DNA of 64,000 nt, taken from contig JAJTWR010000302.1 of the NCBI GenBank assembly GCA_021613335.1, positions 446,001-510,000 on the forward strand, given 5' to 3'. The translations under genes were made by a program, and so were the position numbers. This document shows positions 37,934-54,359 of this stretch, piece after piece (within the stretch, counting starts at the first letter, position 1; each line of letters begins with the position of its first letter). The DNA comes from Whitmania pigra (Eukaryota > Annelida > Clitellata > Hirudinida > Haemopidae). A model generated the notes under the pieces. The model was not told the origin of the DNA. It did not search any database and saw only the letters and a list, made by a program, of their open reading frames with translations.

Positions 37934-40677
37934 TCAATGCCTCCATCCTACTTCATGGCCATCTTCCATCTGGGGCTCCAAAAACCCCCTGAAAACTCTA
38001 TCCTCACAGGTCCACCTCACTCCATACCCTGTCAAAATCAAGAGTTTGTAAAACATTGGTACACTTTATGAAAAGTATCAAATATAATGTAATTTAATGT
38101 GCAAACATGTTGCACCTCAACAAAAATGTGTATGTCTTTTATAAAAATTCTTTCATTTTCATCGGTGCAGTACAATAACACTGCAAACAATGAAATATTA
38201 TTTATTTATTGCCAGAGATATTTGACATTTAATATTTGACGAAACATGACCCGATAACCGGGACAAACATGCAGAAACAAACTATTACAATCAACATTTA
38301 ACCTTTTTCCTGTCTGGCTTCGACCGTGCTGATGTCATTCTGGAGAACATTGGATAAACAACTTTTAAAACCATTCTCTTTAAACAAAATTAGAAGATTC
38401 AGTTTCTGAACATTCACGTCACTCAAAATACGATGGTGGTATGACAATGGTGGCAAAACAATGATAAACGATGGCATGTCGACGATGAAGACAAATGGCG
38501 CAGTCAACATAAATGGAAGAACACCACAGTGCTACGAGGTCTGATAACCAAGCATTCCAAACAACATTCGGGATATGAAGGCAGTAGTGGAATGCTGATG
38601 AGAAATTAGAGATAATGATAATATAATTCTAATTATTACAATTCCAATATTTATAATTCCAACGACTTTCTTACGGGTAGCCCATGAATGTTCAACCAGG
38701 TGACATTGTCCAATATCGACTTTAGCAACTGCTGCGCATGCTTGTTCTTGTACGACTCAGCTTTGATGATACAAAAGACAGGCATGGATTCAATGAATTT
38801 ACAGTCACCATCAGCACAACTGCATCATTCATCATTGTCGTCACCATTACAGCCACCACCATCAGCATCATCATCATCATCATCACCACCATCATCGTCA
38901 TCATGACTATTTACTTCCAGTACAGACTCCCCACCAGCTGGAACTGGAGTCCCGATGGGCGTGCTTGGACAGAGCCCGGGCTCCGACAGTGAGCAGCTCT
39001 TTGTTCTCGGGGCTGCAAAAGTTCGTGAAAGGTGTCAAACAAAAGTTTGAGATCATGATAACAATCCACCCGAGATACATCTAGTATCTCCCCTCTTAAC
39101 CGGCCACTCAACGCACCCCTTTCTTTACCCACTTGCACTTCTCAGCAAAAGCCTCCTCAAGTTTCTTCCTGGGTGGTGGCCATATGTCCTTCGAACCCAC
39201 AGTCTTCCTCATCCCCAGCATGTCCAGTAGGCCCCTCTTGCCCAAAATCTGTCATAATACAAGTTAGTATTAACTCGTTAGCTAAATAATTAAGTACTAT
39301 AAATTAAATGATAATAACAAATTTTATTCTAGATAAATAGCGTTTGAAGATTCAACGATCGTAAGACGATGTTGTTCTCGGCAAAGCTGCGATACATTAA
39401 CTCTAAACACGGAAAAGGTGACTTACAACGAATGCGTTAAAATGATACAGTGAACATGTAAGCCGATAAAATGACAACACAAACCTTGAAAATCTCCCTC
39501 AAGTGGTAAGGTCTCTCGTCCTTGCTCCAATGGTCGAAGAGAAACTCAAATCTAAAAAGTCTTAACTTCAAGGAATCTGCCATTTCTTTCCTGCAACAAG
39601 CATTAAATTGATCCACATTAGCAAGCAAGAGTTCTAGGAATAAATAAACTTTAGAATCGAAAAGGCAACATTAATTTAATTCATTAAATATTACTTAGTA
39701 TGGGAAAGGTGTGATATAATATGCTAATGTAACTAGTTATATTATAACTAGTGAAGAATTTTACACTAATTCTCTGGGAATTCCAAACATTAGAACGATG
39801 AATAATCATTCCCTTTTAATAATAAACTTAAACTTAAACATGCATATTCTCACACAATTATCACCATGATCATCTGCAATCATCTAATCAACCTTTTTTC
39901 GTCGTACTGCCTCTCGTCTAGCAGGTGATAATTTGGCAAGAGTTCCATAGGACAACGTCTGCAATGAGACAAAATCGCTGGTTGAGATCAGAATCCAATA
40001 AATCTCAATTTGATTTTAAAATAGTTTCGTGGTGACAATGCCATGAAATTTTATTTATTTTTATTAGAATGCAAATTAACTGCAATAAATCAAATAATAA
40101 AATCGTAATACTTGGTATCCATCCATTCATGGAATTTCTGACTTAAATCCTTATAGAGGGGTCTCGTAGGGTATCCAAAAATACCCTTTCTGACGTAGTC
40201 ATCTGTTATGTCTTCACCAGAATCCAACAACTCCTTTATATCTTCATCTGGCATAAACTTGTGCTCGTTGGGCCTTTCAAGCTCATTCAGTAGCATCTGA
40301 CAATCAATGTTTTGGAAGTTAATTGATTTAGTCCATTTATAATTCTAATTCTAACCAACGAATTACAAATGAACTTGGATAAGATAACACATAACTTAGA
40401 AAGTTATAAGAGTTATTTATTAGAATTAAGTTAAATAAGAAAGTATCTTATTCACAATCAACAGAGCTAAAATATTTGACTATGTTAGAGGAAGGCAACA
40501 CTTTTTAATATTAACTGGTATCCCCTGACCATTTGTGAAAATTATAAAAGTCATTTCATCAGATTGAGCAATGATTACCCACCACCCGGTAAAACTCCCT
40601 AGCTTGAAAGGATAAAACTAATTGCATACCTGTTTTACAATGGAATAAAAATCTATGTCTGCTCCGGGCATGTTCAT
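37934..40677 (-). CDS. Unnamed conserved-looking gene, 278 aa, nine exons
   Basis: Function not recognised. Coding exons on the minus strand are 40630-40677, 40112-40296, 39893-39958, 39485-39590, 39133-39248, 38915-39012, 38675-38760, 38303-38339 and 37934-38028. Every junction has GT/AG and the phases agree across all eight introns (837 nt). The first ATG (MNMPGADIDF) is followed 6 nt later by a second. Features in order: PTRPLYKDLSQKFHEW; RPYHLREIFK; WPPPRKKLEEAFAEKC; LTVGARALSKHAHRD; WWGVCTGTESYKNKHA; TWLNIHGLP; GYGVRW; and the C-terminus FRGFLEPQMEDGHEVGWRH. No signal peptide, membrane segment or known catalytic motif is seen. The dense Trp/His motifs and phase-perfect exons argue for a real, soluble, conserved protein. 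It lies between, and partly shares intergenic DNA with, the two CDC5L genes; its start is about 620 bp from CDC5L-2, divergently. Confidence 0.85.
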
Positions 40678-41214
40678 CAACAACCACAATTACTTAGTCA
40701 CACTATTAACACTCGACAGCATTACTTAACCCCATGTGATAAGCATATACAGGTTGCGCAACAAGATGTAACACAATTAAAGTGAAAATTACTCAAGTAG
40801 TAAAACACATTTAACTTAGGTTTGAAAGAATACAAAATAAATATTATTTAAATAGTTTGGTTATATATTTGTATATATATTTTTTTCTTTTCGAATGTTA
40901 AAGTGATTGGAGCATCAATCAGGTAGTCAATCAGCCTGCCTGGAAAAGGATGTTATTTTATATAATAAGCGTATTGTTAAATTTACAGTTTAATTTATTA
41001 TACAAAACATAATTCATTGTGTTTAACACCTAATTATATCCTAATTCCATCTATTATTTTATTATATAAAGCGCTTAGTCCGCCCCATCTACAACATATT
41101 ACCAGAAATACTTTTTATTCACAGCAGATTATCAGCAGTACAAATGCTATACTGAAATAACTGAATTCAAATAATTATAGTAAATTCTTATTATCATAGT
41201 AACATAGAATATAA

Positions 41215-44441
<3,227 letters not shown>

Positions 44442-44849
44442 GCTTGCAGTGAATTGACTCGCTGACGAGAAATATTAATTTACCGTAAAACATTTCCTGG
44501 TAATTTCTCTTGTAATATTGTTGTTTCATTTGTTTTCTGGTTTTCTGAGAAACTGGTTCATAAACACGACTCGTTTGTCTTACGACTCGGAGTGAAACGT
44601 TTCTTCAGCATTTATTTTTTATTCTCTGATTGTAGGAAAATGAGAGAACTGCTTCACTGTAGAGGCCCAGAGACGATGCACTTTTGCTCAGTTATTTTCG
44701 ATCGTTTTGATTTTGCGAACGCGAAGGAAACGGAAGATCGTTTGAGATAGGTGAATCTTTATTTTGATGTTATATTATCTAATAACTCAACTTATTATGT
44801 CGTTAGTGTAGCGTCAATCATAATTGATCGAAAATCTCCAAAAATCCTC
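44442..44849. other. 3' ends of CDC5L-2 and troponin C, tail to tail
   Basis: Non-coding; the convergent 3' untranslated regions must lie here. No other feature is seen. Confidence 0.5.
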
Positions 44850-47800
44850 TCAGTCTTCCGACGTCATCAACTTGGCAAATTCTGGAAAGGAATGACATTT
44901 TGTAAATTTTGAGGATGAATATTCAGCAACTATTGATTGAAACAAGTTGTCGATTCAATACATTAATCATGATGTATATCAAGCATATGGCTTGAGCAGA
45001 TGAACTGTGAGCAAATGTAGAAATGTTAGAAGATTGTTACTTCTACAAAAAATGGTTAGTGATAAAATTGACTGTATCAAATCTGAATTTCTTAAGTAAC
45101 TTCTAAAAAAAATGGTTAATGTTAAAATTGACTGTATCAAATCTAAATTTCTACAAGAAAATCTCATTAAAATTCTACAAGAAATATTGATGCAGCTCGT
45201 GGATATAATCTAATCGTAGTTAAAAATTAAAAACAAAATGTTAGATCGGTTCTCAAATACGGTTTACCATTACCTAAGGGAGTGTTAGAGACTAAGGAAC
45301 AAGGCTTTCAATCCGATGTCATCAATTTTACGAATTCTAAAGGTTGTTTTGGAAAAAAACAAAGATTTATTGTTCTGCCAATTCGTTAAAAATTGTTAGT
45401 GAATGGATTAATCAGATAATGTAATTTCCAATAAACCACTATCCGCAAATTCTATACTATTAAGACTAAAAATAGTTAATGGTGATTACAGCTAAAGCTA
45501 CATCTGATGCCCTAAGTGTCTGAGTCACATGTCACTAATTCGGTTGGGCTGGTTAGGAAAATGACTCTAATCAATCACCCATCTGATTAAAATTTCCCAA
45601 TAAAGGCCACCAAATATTTATGCGCCAACAAACTGAGATTGTACAGTCGCAATCTAGTCGTCTGCTATTGGATACAGGGATATCCCTTAGCAACCGTTAC
45701 CATATCTACCAGCACTCATCGCTATGGCAGTCCAGTCAGTTTAATCAACCTACCGTTGTAGTCCACCCAACCACTGCCGTCTGTGTCGACGTCGGCGATC
45801 ATGTCGTCGATGTCTGCCTCTGTTAGGTCGTCTCCAAGGTTCTTCAGAATCCATCTGATCAAATTTAAGTGTAAGACCTTTGTTAGCATTGCTATTGTTA
45901 CTGTTGTTGTTATTATTATTATTGTTATTTCTAGTATTATTACATTATAATTAAGTAGTTAAACAGTGTCTTTTTTAAATTCATTGTTCAATCTATTTCT
46001 GATCAATCACAACTCTTTCCCGGTGCGTTCGTCAGAAGTTTGGACTCAAAACCACAAAGAGCTTGAGATATAAATAAATGACGCGATGATCGCATGACAT
46101 GACGTCCATATAACCTCAGTTCGCTGGTGTTGACTTCACCTCTCTTCTCCTTGTCAAGGGACTTGAACATTTCCCTCAATTCCCTCTCATCCTCATCGTC
46201 TCTCATCTTTCTTTCGACGATGGTGCAGAATTCTTCGAACAGAATGTACCCGGTACCTGAAGTATGATTTAAGAGGAGGATGTAGAATTGATCTTATTTT
46301 GTTAGGATCTCAATTAGGATCATTAGTTAGCAAGGATTTCTGCTCCTAATCCGGAATTGCTCTCATGACCGTAATTGAGGTTAGGTCACTAAAAGGTCAA
46401 GAGCTAAAAAGTCAAGAGCTAAAAGGTTAAGAACTAAAAGGTCAAGAACTAAACGGTTATTGACCTTCTGAATCGATGGTGTGTTCGATCTTCTCAAACC
46501 AGTCGGGCTTGATCGTGTGTCCAAGTCTCTTCATGGCGGGTTCGATGTCTCCTACCTTGATCTTGTCCTCGTTCTTCTTGTCAAAGGACTTGAAGGCATC
46601 CTTGGCGGCTGTAGAGAGAAAAATCGAAATTTAGATAACTATCACCAGTTTTTATTATTAATAATAATAATTTTTTAATAATAATAATAATAATAAGCGC
46701 ATTTGTATAGCGCCATAACTATGTTGTTAATCTGTTACCATTTAACATATTTAAGACTAACCTTTTTGCTGGGCGTCGCTCAGTTTAATTTCAGACTGCA
46801 AATGAATAACTAAGATTTAAAATAATGTCACAAAAAAAGTTAGCAATTAAATAAAAACCGTCGAATTAATAACATAAATAATTAATTTTACAAATGATAA
46901 ACAGATCGAAAAAGCGCGTCACATGGAGTCATAGCAACGTGGCCGTTAATTGCAACCGCAAATTGACCTGGCAATTCTTTTTGAATTTCTGAATAAATGT
47001 CTTAAAATTTGTTGTAGAATTTTTCTCGATAAGCAGGCAGACTTGAAATTAAGAAATTCTCATGGAAAAGATAACTCCGGACAAAGACGTGATGCTACGA
47101 TTGCCATCCCGTTAACTCATCATCCTTATCGTCCAACGAACTTTATTAAATTTTTGAAAACTTTCAAAAACCTATTATTGTTTGTTTCAGGATTTTACTT
47201 AAATCGTCAAGCCAATTGATCCACTTTAAGAAGGAGATAATCCTTGCTTCTGAAAATTTTCCGATTGACCCTGTTTCTGCGCAATTCCAGGGCTTTGTTT
47301 GGTTGATTTTTCGCGCTATAATTTCGAGCAAAATAACGCCTTGCCATTTATTTTAACAAATTCGTTCCTTAAAGCAGTCCTTGCAACGATTTTAATTTTA
47401 CGGAATAATAGTTGATAATAGTAATAAAACAATTTTAGTTAATGTTAAACCGAAAATATTAATAAAATATTTAAATCAGACCAAACGGATTTGGATAAGC
47501 TGAGTTGAGCAAAATAAAAAAAAATTAGTCCGAAGATTAGTTTGATAAACGAAGTGATCTCTCGGAATATAATTCGGAATAAAAGAGCATTCTAATTGAA
47601 ATTATTCATGGCGTTCATGTCATTTAATCGTAAAGGAATCTTGTAATGCAAGGAATTCCGTAATGCCATGAATAATTCCGCTGTTATTCCAGTGGGCTCA
47701 TTCTAGTATTAATATTATCTATTATTAATATTATTATTAACAGCTAGGTATTATTATCAGCTGGATAAGCGACAAACCAAACCTTAGAAATGTCTTTTGT

Positions 47801-48239
47801 AGACAATTATGTCTTCGCAATTAACAATTTCGAATAAGAATTTTTTAAAAATTACAAATAAAAAAAAATATATTATCAGCTAATCGTGTTTATTAATTAA
47901 TCGTGTTTGTCGACTTAGTAAAGCATCTTTAAAAAAGAAACCTAACTAGTTTTGTCGGACAATCGATTATTATTTAATATAACTGGAGTTTCTCAACCTC
48001 GTCGCTTGCACATGCTCTTGGCAATGGATGCAAGTACAACAACGCCTTAACAACTTCAGTCGAATACTGACCGATTAAATATTAACACGCTCAAGAAATC
48101 ACAAACCCAAATTAACTAACAAAAGACATTCAACGTTGTCATAAAATCGCAAACCCATTCTAGAAACATCATAAAAATAACAAAATTTAAAATTTGAAAA
48201 AAATCGAAAATGCCAAATCCAAACAAACAAACTCACCAT
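44850..48239 (-). CDS. TnC: Troponin C, 151 aa, six coding exons
   Basis: Calcium sensor of the thin filament in striated or obliquely striated muscle. Coding exons on the minus strand are 48237-48239 (ATG only), 46762-46795, 46465-46608, 46115-46256, 45754-45854 and 44850-44881, in consistent phase. Protein begins MSEIKLSDAQQKAAKDAFKSF. It has four EF-hand positions: hand 1 (DKKNEDKIKVGD) lacks acidic ligands and is probably dead; hand 2 (DSEGTGYILFEE) is nearly canonical; hand 3 (DKEKRGEVNTSE) is degenerate; hand 4 (DTDGSGWVDYNE) is canonical. Calcium binding only at sites 2 and 4 is a common invertebrate troponin C arrangement. A calmodulin-like protein is an alternative, but the GTGYILFEEFC and WILKNLGDDLT regions favour troponin C. 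Confidence 0.88.
45037..45165. repeat. Two-copy direct repeat in troponin C intron 5
   Basis: Two tandem copies of about 66 bp sharing AAAATTGACTGTATCAAATCT and an upstream ACTTCTA...AAAATGGTTA. Confidence 0.8.
46383..46457. repeat. Short tandem repeat beside troponin C exon 3
   Basis: About five imperfect copies of a 16-17 bp unit (AAAAGGTCAAGAGCTA), ending only about 8 bp from the exon 3 donor at 46464, so it occupies the start of intron 3. Confidence 0.8.
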
Positions 48240-49832
48240 ATTTTCTTGTCAGTGAAAACTTTCTCAGAGAAAAACTCAAATTCTGTAGCGATTTAATCTC
48301 AACCTTAAACCTCGCTTCTTCCGTTTCCTCTGGGCCGCTGAGTTGATTAATATTTCACTCTTGGAAAACTGGATCGCAAGAGCGATTTGGAGAAGTATTT
48401 CCACGTTCCCTGAGCAGCTCCAAACAAGAACCAGCAACAGCAGCCGAGGAAAACGCCGCATGTAGACCGCAACGCAAGCAAGCAAGCAAGCCCTTGTGGA
48501 ACTTCGTTCTCTCGTTTTGCTGAAATCTTTCCAAAACAGCAGCTCAGAGCAATAGGCTACCTGGAAAAGAGTCTCTTCTTCGTTTTCCAACGGTTCTGCA
48601 TTCCTCCTCCTCCTCATCATCATCATCCTCTCTCTCGTTTGCCATATCTTTCCGGATAATTAATTTCACGCGTAACCGGTCTATCCTGGTTTGATAGGTA
48701 TGCGATAGGTCTGGCGTGTCTATCTTGGAACACGTGTTTAGTGATTATGATAGTGATGGATGATGCCGATGATGACGATGATTATGCAAGGATGGATAAT
48801 AAGATGATGAAGATAGTGACGGCTGAGGATGCAAAATATGTTATGGAAAAGATGCCGTTACATCTTCAAGAGTATTTCTGGCACTTCCGTCTAAGGAGTT
48901 GTGTTATTTCGTTAATGTGGGTTTTCTGTCCAATGCTTCTGAAAATATTTAAAAAAAAAACCATTTTTAAAATAAGGATTGAGCGTTGAAAGTTGGTTAA
49001 GTGAAGCTTAATATTTGCGCGCTTATCTTTCTTACAATATGTCTCAAGCAGTTTCTATAAATAAAACAAAAAACATTTGATTACTAAGCAGTTCTGAGTC
49101 TGTGCTAATAAACCAATTACTGAGCATTACTGAAGCATCGTCGTGCATCGAACGATTAATAACACGAATGCAATTTCTAATTAATTATGCAAATTATGTC
49201 GCTTTGCAGTCAAACATTTTCGCATCTATCAGCATTTGATGTGTCGAAACAAAAGAATAACAGAGTATTATTAGTAGAATAATATTAGCCACTTAGTTAG
49301 TATTTATTATTAGTTATTATATATTATTAGTAGTATTAGTATGATCCAGAATTCTCTTTCCTAACATTGTACTCTGCAGACATCTTCACAATTAGGATCA
49401 TATTTATATTTAAATTGAAAACTATGTTTATTTTTTTTCTTTACCGTCGAATGAAACTCATTTGAATTGCAACAGCGCTCCATAGTAGCCTTTAGTTTAC
49501 CTGAACACAAATCTAGGCTGGTAAACAGACCTCGGGCCAGCGACACTGTACCTGGTATCACACGTAAACAAACGGATAAGACTGTCTTTCTTAAGTTTAA
49601 TGTAAAAGTTTATATTTTATAAACTCTGCCTTATTAGGATTAATTAATAGTTTTGAACAATATGTTCAAGAGTATTTATCCTACAGAAGTTACGACGATA
49701 GGTTGGCTTTGAATTTGTGGTTTTGAAGATTTTGAATTTGAGGTTTTGTGGGTCATAGATTCGTTATCGATTAAATGTTTGCATGTTTTGTTGGTTTAAT
49801 TTTAATTTTTTAATTTACCGTTATTTCCAGTT
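48240..49832. other. Intergenic region between troponin C and the C2/TIG gene
   Basis: Holds the troponin C promoter and 5' untranslated exon, not delimited. Short (GAT)- and (CAT)-rich patches occur at 48615-48640 and 48740-48790. Open frames here have no splice support or recognisable motif. The first exon or exons of the downstream plus-strand gene should lie here or further left but were not found. Confidence 0.45.
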
Positions 49833-49872
49833 TACTCGTTGAAAAATATCAAAGCCAAAAAGAAAGGCAGGT

Positions 49873-50002
49873 TCATAAAGATATGTTTGTTGTGATTGTA
49901 TTTCATAATGATGTATGTTTGTTGTAATTGTATTTCATAAAGATAAATATTGTTGCAATTTTATTTCAGAAAGATATATATATTGTTGTAATTGTATTTC
50001 TT
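49873..50002. repeat. Four-copy minisatellite, unit about 32 bp
   Basis: Imperfect tandem copies of CATAAAGATATGTTTGTTG and TAATTGTATTT, in the region upstream of the first secure exon of the C2/TIG gene. Confidence 0.8.
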
Positions 50003-50420
50003 TGTTTGTAAAAAAATGCAGTTTCTTTTATATTATTTAAATTGATACCTACCTCATAACAATTTACTGCATGAGACATACTTATAACGTTAATTAATTT
50101 CATTATTAAAAATTTGCTAATACAAAGAAAATTTGTTTCAGTCAAATCCATTATTTGAAGTCTAGGTATAACCTGTAACTGATGGATTTATAAAATTGCC
50201 AACAGTAATTTATAAACCTTACAAAACTAAGACTTCATACACTTCAAATTAAATTTAAGCAAATATATATTTTGTTAGAAATAATAATGATATTAATTAA
50301 TAATAATAATAATATTATTAATTATACTATTAATGATAACTGTATTGAATAATTATGAACTACTTAATAAAAATACAAATAATTAACTTCTCGTGGGTTT
50401 GAATCAGACATTAATTCCAG

Positions 50421-53351
50421 GTCGAAAGTTTTGCGTGCTGTTCTCCATCGGTTCAGTGAAGTACCGAACCGATCCGGCGGAAGATGAGGCCGGCAATCCG
50501 GTCTTCGATACGGAATCGGTTTTGTGAGTTGATGCTTCTCGCAAATTTTTTATATTTATTTATTAAGATAGTTATAGGTATTTATACTACAATTATACGT
50601 ATTTATATATTTCTTTATTATTGCCTTTTTCGTTCGCATTCATTAAATTACTACGATCGGATTTTGGACGACTGTTTTTCCTCACGTAATAACGTCCTTC
50701 CCCACGCAGGCAGGTCGAAAACCCAAAAGAATCGTTGATCCTCGTCGCCACGGAGACGAAGGAGAAGGAATTCTACGGGCAGCTGGTCATCCCGCTCAAT
50801 GAACTCGAAACCTCGCGGACCGGTCAGATCTACCAGAAGCAGCTCGAGCCCCACAAGAAGTGTCCGAAGCCGACGGGGGAAATACGCTTCGAGGCCTGGA
50901 TTTCCAAGGTCTTGACTTCGTCCACGGTCACCTCCGACATTCAGTTGGAAAAGAAACGGAAACTTACCGGACTGAAGAAGACCCTGGCGGGACTTATGGG
51001 CACCCCTAAGCTGTCGAGGTGGAATTTTGACATCGTCGACGCGGTGATGATGATAATGATGGCGGTGATGGTAGTGGTGATAACAATGACTCTAACGATG
51101 ATGACGATGATGATGATGACGATGACGATGACGACGATGGTGTTAATATTATTTTGTAATTATTTAATTTGTTCATTGATAATGATGGCGGTGATTGTAT
51201 GATGATAACAATGACTATAATGATGGCGACGATGACAATGACCGTGACGATGATGGTGTTAGTATTATTTTGTAATTATTTAATTTGTTCATTTACTCAT
51301 TCGGCAGAAAGCTCATGATAAATCGAGATGGCACAAACAGAAGCTTCAGCAAGGCGAGGGATTTTTCGTCCTGCGTGGATCTGCCGAGTAATGAACGGCT
51401 TCTCTGAGAACTTTTGTTTGATAATTTATTGTGGATTTTTTTTATTTTACTGGGATTAAATTTAAAATTCGATGATAACGGCATTGCGTTGCATGTTTTG
51501 TAAATATTAATGTTATTAATAGCAATGATTTTTAAAAATACTTAGTAATAATCTTTATTATTAATAATTAGTAATAATAGTAATTTAATATATTTGTTTG
51601 TATGGATAACAATTATTGTATGCAAATTATCATTATTAATTATGTAAAAGTAATACTATTTATTTACAATTATTTGCATTCCTAACAGCCGGAAGCTCGG
51701 CTTCCCTCCCCAATGTTTCCGGCAGCAGTCTCACCCTGAACAGCTTCAACGTGCCCAAGGTCAAGATCATCGAGGAAGAGAATGAGGAGGTCAGGGAGGG
51801 AGTGACCAAGGCCCCTCTCATCTCGGGCATTTCCCCAAACTTCGGCCCGATCCAAGGGGGCACGAGGATAACCATCAGGGGTGAAAACCTCGGCACCTGT
51901 CGTCAGGACGTTGTCGGACTGTTCGTCTGCGGGTCGAACGTCCTCGCCTCGCTCGAGTACTTCAGCTCCTCGAAGATTGCCTGCTCCACAAAACCGTGGC
52001 GTCCGGGGGAGGGGACAATTTCCATGGAAACCCAGAGTGGCGGGAAGTGCAAGTCTACCATAAAGTTCACTTTCGAGGGAGAGGTCAAGGTGAACGTCTG
52101 CGACTTTGATTCGGATTCAGTGAAAAGGTCGGAGAGCCTCAAGGAAGACAGGGGCGACCGGAGGGCACAAAAGTTGGGCACGCCCCAAATGACTCGAGCC
52201 AATCTCCCGGAAAGGGGTTTTCTGGGATCGAAACACCTCGGAATGTCTGCCTTCACATCATCCAGGAGCATGCTGGATCTGACAGCTCCAGAGGCCAAAA
52301 ACCCTGGATCCGGTGAGAGGATATTTCTTATGTTTCTTGTTGTATCCTTTGTATTTTATCATTTGTTATGGATACCTCTTTATTACCTCCAGGTATTATT
52401 TTTTCTGGTTTTGTCGCTAATTTCAGGTCGTACAAATAAACGTTGTCAATTATTTATAAAATTGATCACTTATCGTATATATATATATATATATATTTTT
52501 ATATTCTTGACCTTTGCAAACCTTATTAATTTCCCAGCCCTACATGCCTCAAATTCAAGCCACCTCCTCTTTCAAAATGCCAATCAGAAGAAGGGAATCA
52601 TATTCAAAAACCCTCCAGTCATGCTGATTCAGCCAATGAAGTTGCCCGAATCGACCTCAAGAAATGGCAAGGTCACATTCGTGACCCGAATAAATGATAT
52701 TTTACTTATATTTGTTTTATTTGTTTTACTTAATATTTTTAAATAATTAAGTTTTAAATTTATTATTAGTCATATTTATTATTAAATTCTTGTTGCCTAA
52801 TATTTTCAGAGCCCCAGCAAATGGGGTACAGGAACTGACCATTCCCTATTCAAAGGTGACGGATGATGATAATGATTGCAACTAATGTTATTATTAATAA
52901 TTGATAATCGACATACTTTACTTTGTTATTTTATTACAATGTAAACTTACTTCAGGCTTACAAGAGGAGTTGGGTGGTTATCAGAACGTCAACTCGGAGC
53001 TGAGAATGAAGGCACACGGTTGGAACAGATTTAGAATTTCGTGCGCCGATATATCGTGATATTTATTCTTGAAACGTTTATTTCTAGGTATCCTTGTTTT
53101 GCAATAAAATAAATAAATAATACTAATAATTTCTTCAATTAGAGTCATTTTAAGTAATAATTATAATTAATTATTGTTGTAATAATAAATATTTAATATT
53201 TAAATATGAAAAAATTAATGCTAAAAGCTGGTCACATCATCTTTCTTCAGAGCTTGAGGATGAGAACAAGAGATTGAAGGAGTACATTGGCAATCTACTG
53301 ACCAAAATAATGACCAAGTGTCCGGAGATGTTGTGCAATGACAGGAAATGA
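50421..53351 (+). CDS. C2 - IPT/TIG - FBD protein, Rab11-FIP-like, 5' end missing
   Basis: Secure exons (plus strand): 50421-50523, 50710-51018, 51308-51387, 51689-52312, 52538-52671, 52810-52855, 52956-53018 and 53251-53351; all phases agree. Exons 1-2 encode most of a C2 domain (RKFCVLFSIGSVKYRT; FYGQLVIPLNELE; GEIRFEAW). Exon 4 encodes an IPT/TIG domain (PLISGISPNFGPIQGGTRI; IRGENLG; GLFVCGSNVL; SSKIACSTKPWRPGEG), very like that of exocyst Sec5/EXOC2. The last two exons form a coiled coil ending LEDENKRLKEYIGNLLTKI and MTKCPEML, matching the Rab11-binding domain of Rab11-FIPs. C2 plus FBD is the class I FIP layout, acting in recycling-endosome transport; the TIG domain is unexpected. A possible earlier exon (about 49833-49872, YSLKNIKAKKKGR) does not join in phase. 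The start codon was not found. Confidence 0.78.
51040..51265. repeat. GATGAT/GATGACGAT-rich patch
   Basis: Imperfect GATGAT and GACGATGAT repeats with two related blocks (GATGATGGTGTTA...TTTTGTAATTATTTAATTTG occurs twice in part) in the intron after the second C2 exon. Confidence 0.7.
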
Positions 53352-54359
53352 ACAGGAAAACTTTCCTCACTTCCTTTGACAAATTAATCTCTCAATATTC
53401 TGATTGATTACTTTGGCTGTGACTTCTCCAGAGCCAAGCTATTAATCCTTGACTCCTTCGCGCTGCTATTTCCGTGTCATTATCGCTACTGCTTCGTCTA
53501 CATTCCCCTTAGGCATAGTTGTTTTGAAATGCCTTTAATTTTTTTCTTGATTTCTTCAAAGTGTAAATCTCGTCTCAAAGTCGTTCGCAAAAGTCAAATC
53601 ATCCTGCAATGTCTGGATTATTTAGTAATTGTAGAATTCCTTGTCGTCATGATGGTCATAATTTCTTTTTGTCATTTTGTATGCTTGATTTTGTTTGATT
53701 GGTGGAGTTGAGCCTTAACAAGTGCTTTACAATATTGGCTCAAGATCTCCTTGCACATGCTTTTGATTACAGATCCCTATATCTTTTGATTAAGCCTAAT
53801 TTTCTAGTCCAGGTTATCTGCCTTGAACAACCACTGCCTTTTTATTATCTTTGGATAATAATTTGGTTTAATTTTTGGACTTGATTGATTTTTTACCACT
53901 TTATGATAATTGCAATATTTTCCTTTGAAAGTTAAAGCCATTAATTCAAAAAATTAATGTCTAGTCTTTCAAATATAGCTATGCATTGATTTTTTTTGTA
54001 TCACGATTGAGCTTGAATCGCACTTTACTGAAGTTCTTTAATTTAGAGATTGATTTAAATAAAAATATTTCAGAATCACTTGTCTCCAGGAAATTAATTT
54101 AGATTTCGAGTGGTTTGGTTAGATCTTCAACAATATCGCTAAATAAAATAGGACTAAAAAACACTTGTCAAATGTTAAAAAACTTTTTAATTTATTTGTT
54201 TTAAAAATTAATTATTTTAAAAATCTATTCTATATTGAATATGCTGAAATAGTTTTTACTGTAGTCAAAATTCACTTTTGTCGGATCAGAAGATTTGTTT
54301 CGTAAGAATCGCCGTTTGTTTACCTTTTCACATCAGGGTGGCGCCTTCTTTCTTTCGCA
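53352..54359. other. Intergenic, no gene seen
   Basis: Contains the 3' end of the C2/TIG gene and the promoter of the BTB gene. The short open frames have no family resemblance. Confidence 0.5.

Noticed and set aside
38298..38510. 70-aa minus-strand frame as a separate gene
   Set aside because: Only 38303-38339 is an exon, of the unnamed nine-exon gene; the rest of the frame is intron.
48276..48626. 116-aa minus-strand frame upstream of troponin C
   Set aside because: It probably lies in the troponin C 5' untranslated or promoter region; low-complexity Arg/Leu composition and no motif.
48741..48989. Plus-strand frame starting MIMIVMDDADDDDD
   Set aside because: The start is a GAT-type repeat and the rest has no recognisable domain or splice link to the C2/TIG gene.
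49833..49872. First C2 exon of the C2/TIG gene (YSLKNIKAKKKGR)
   Set aside because: It has an acceptor and a donor and fits the C2 domain by sense, but its phase 2 end does not fit the phase 1 start of the next exon, so it is mentioned only as a possibility.
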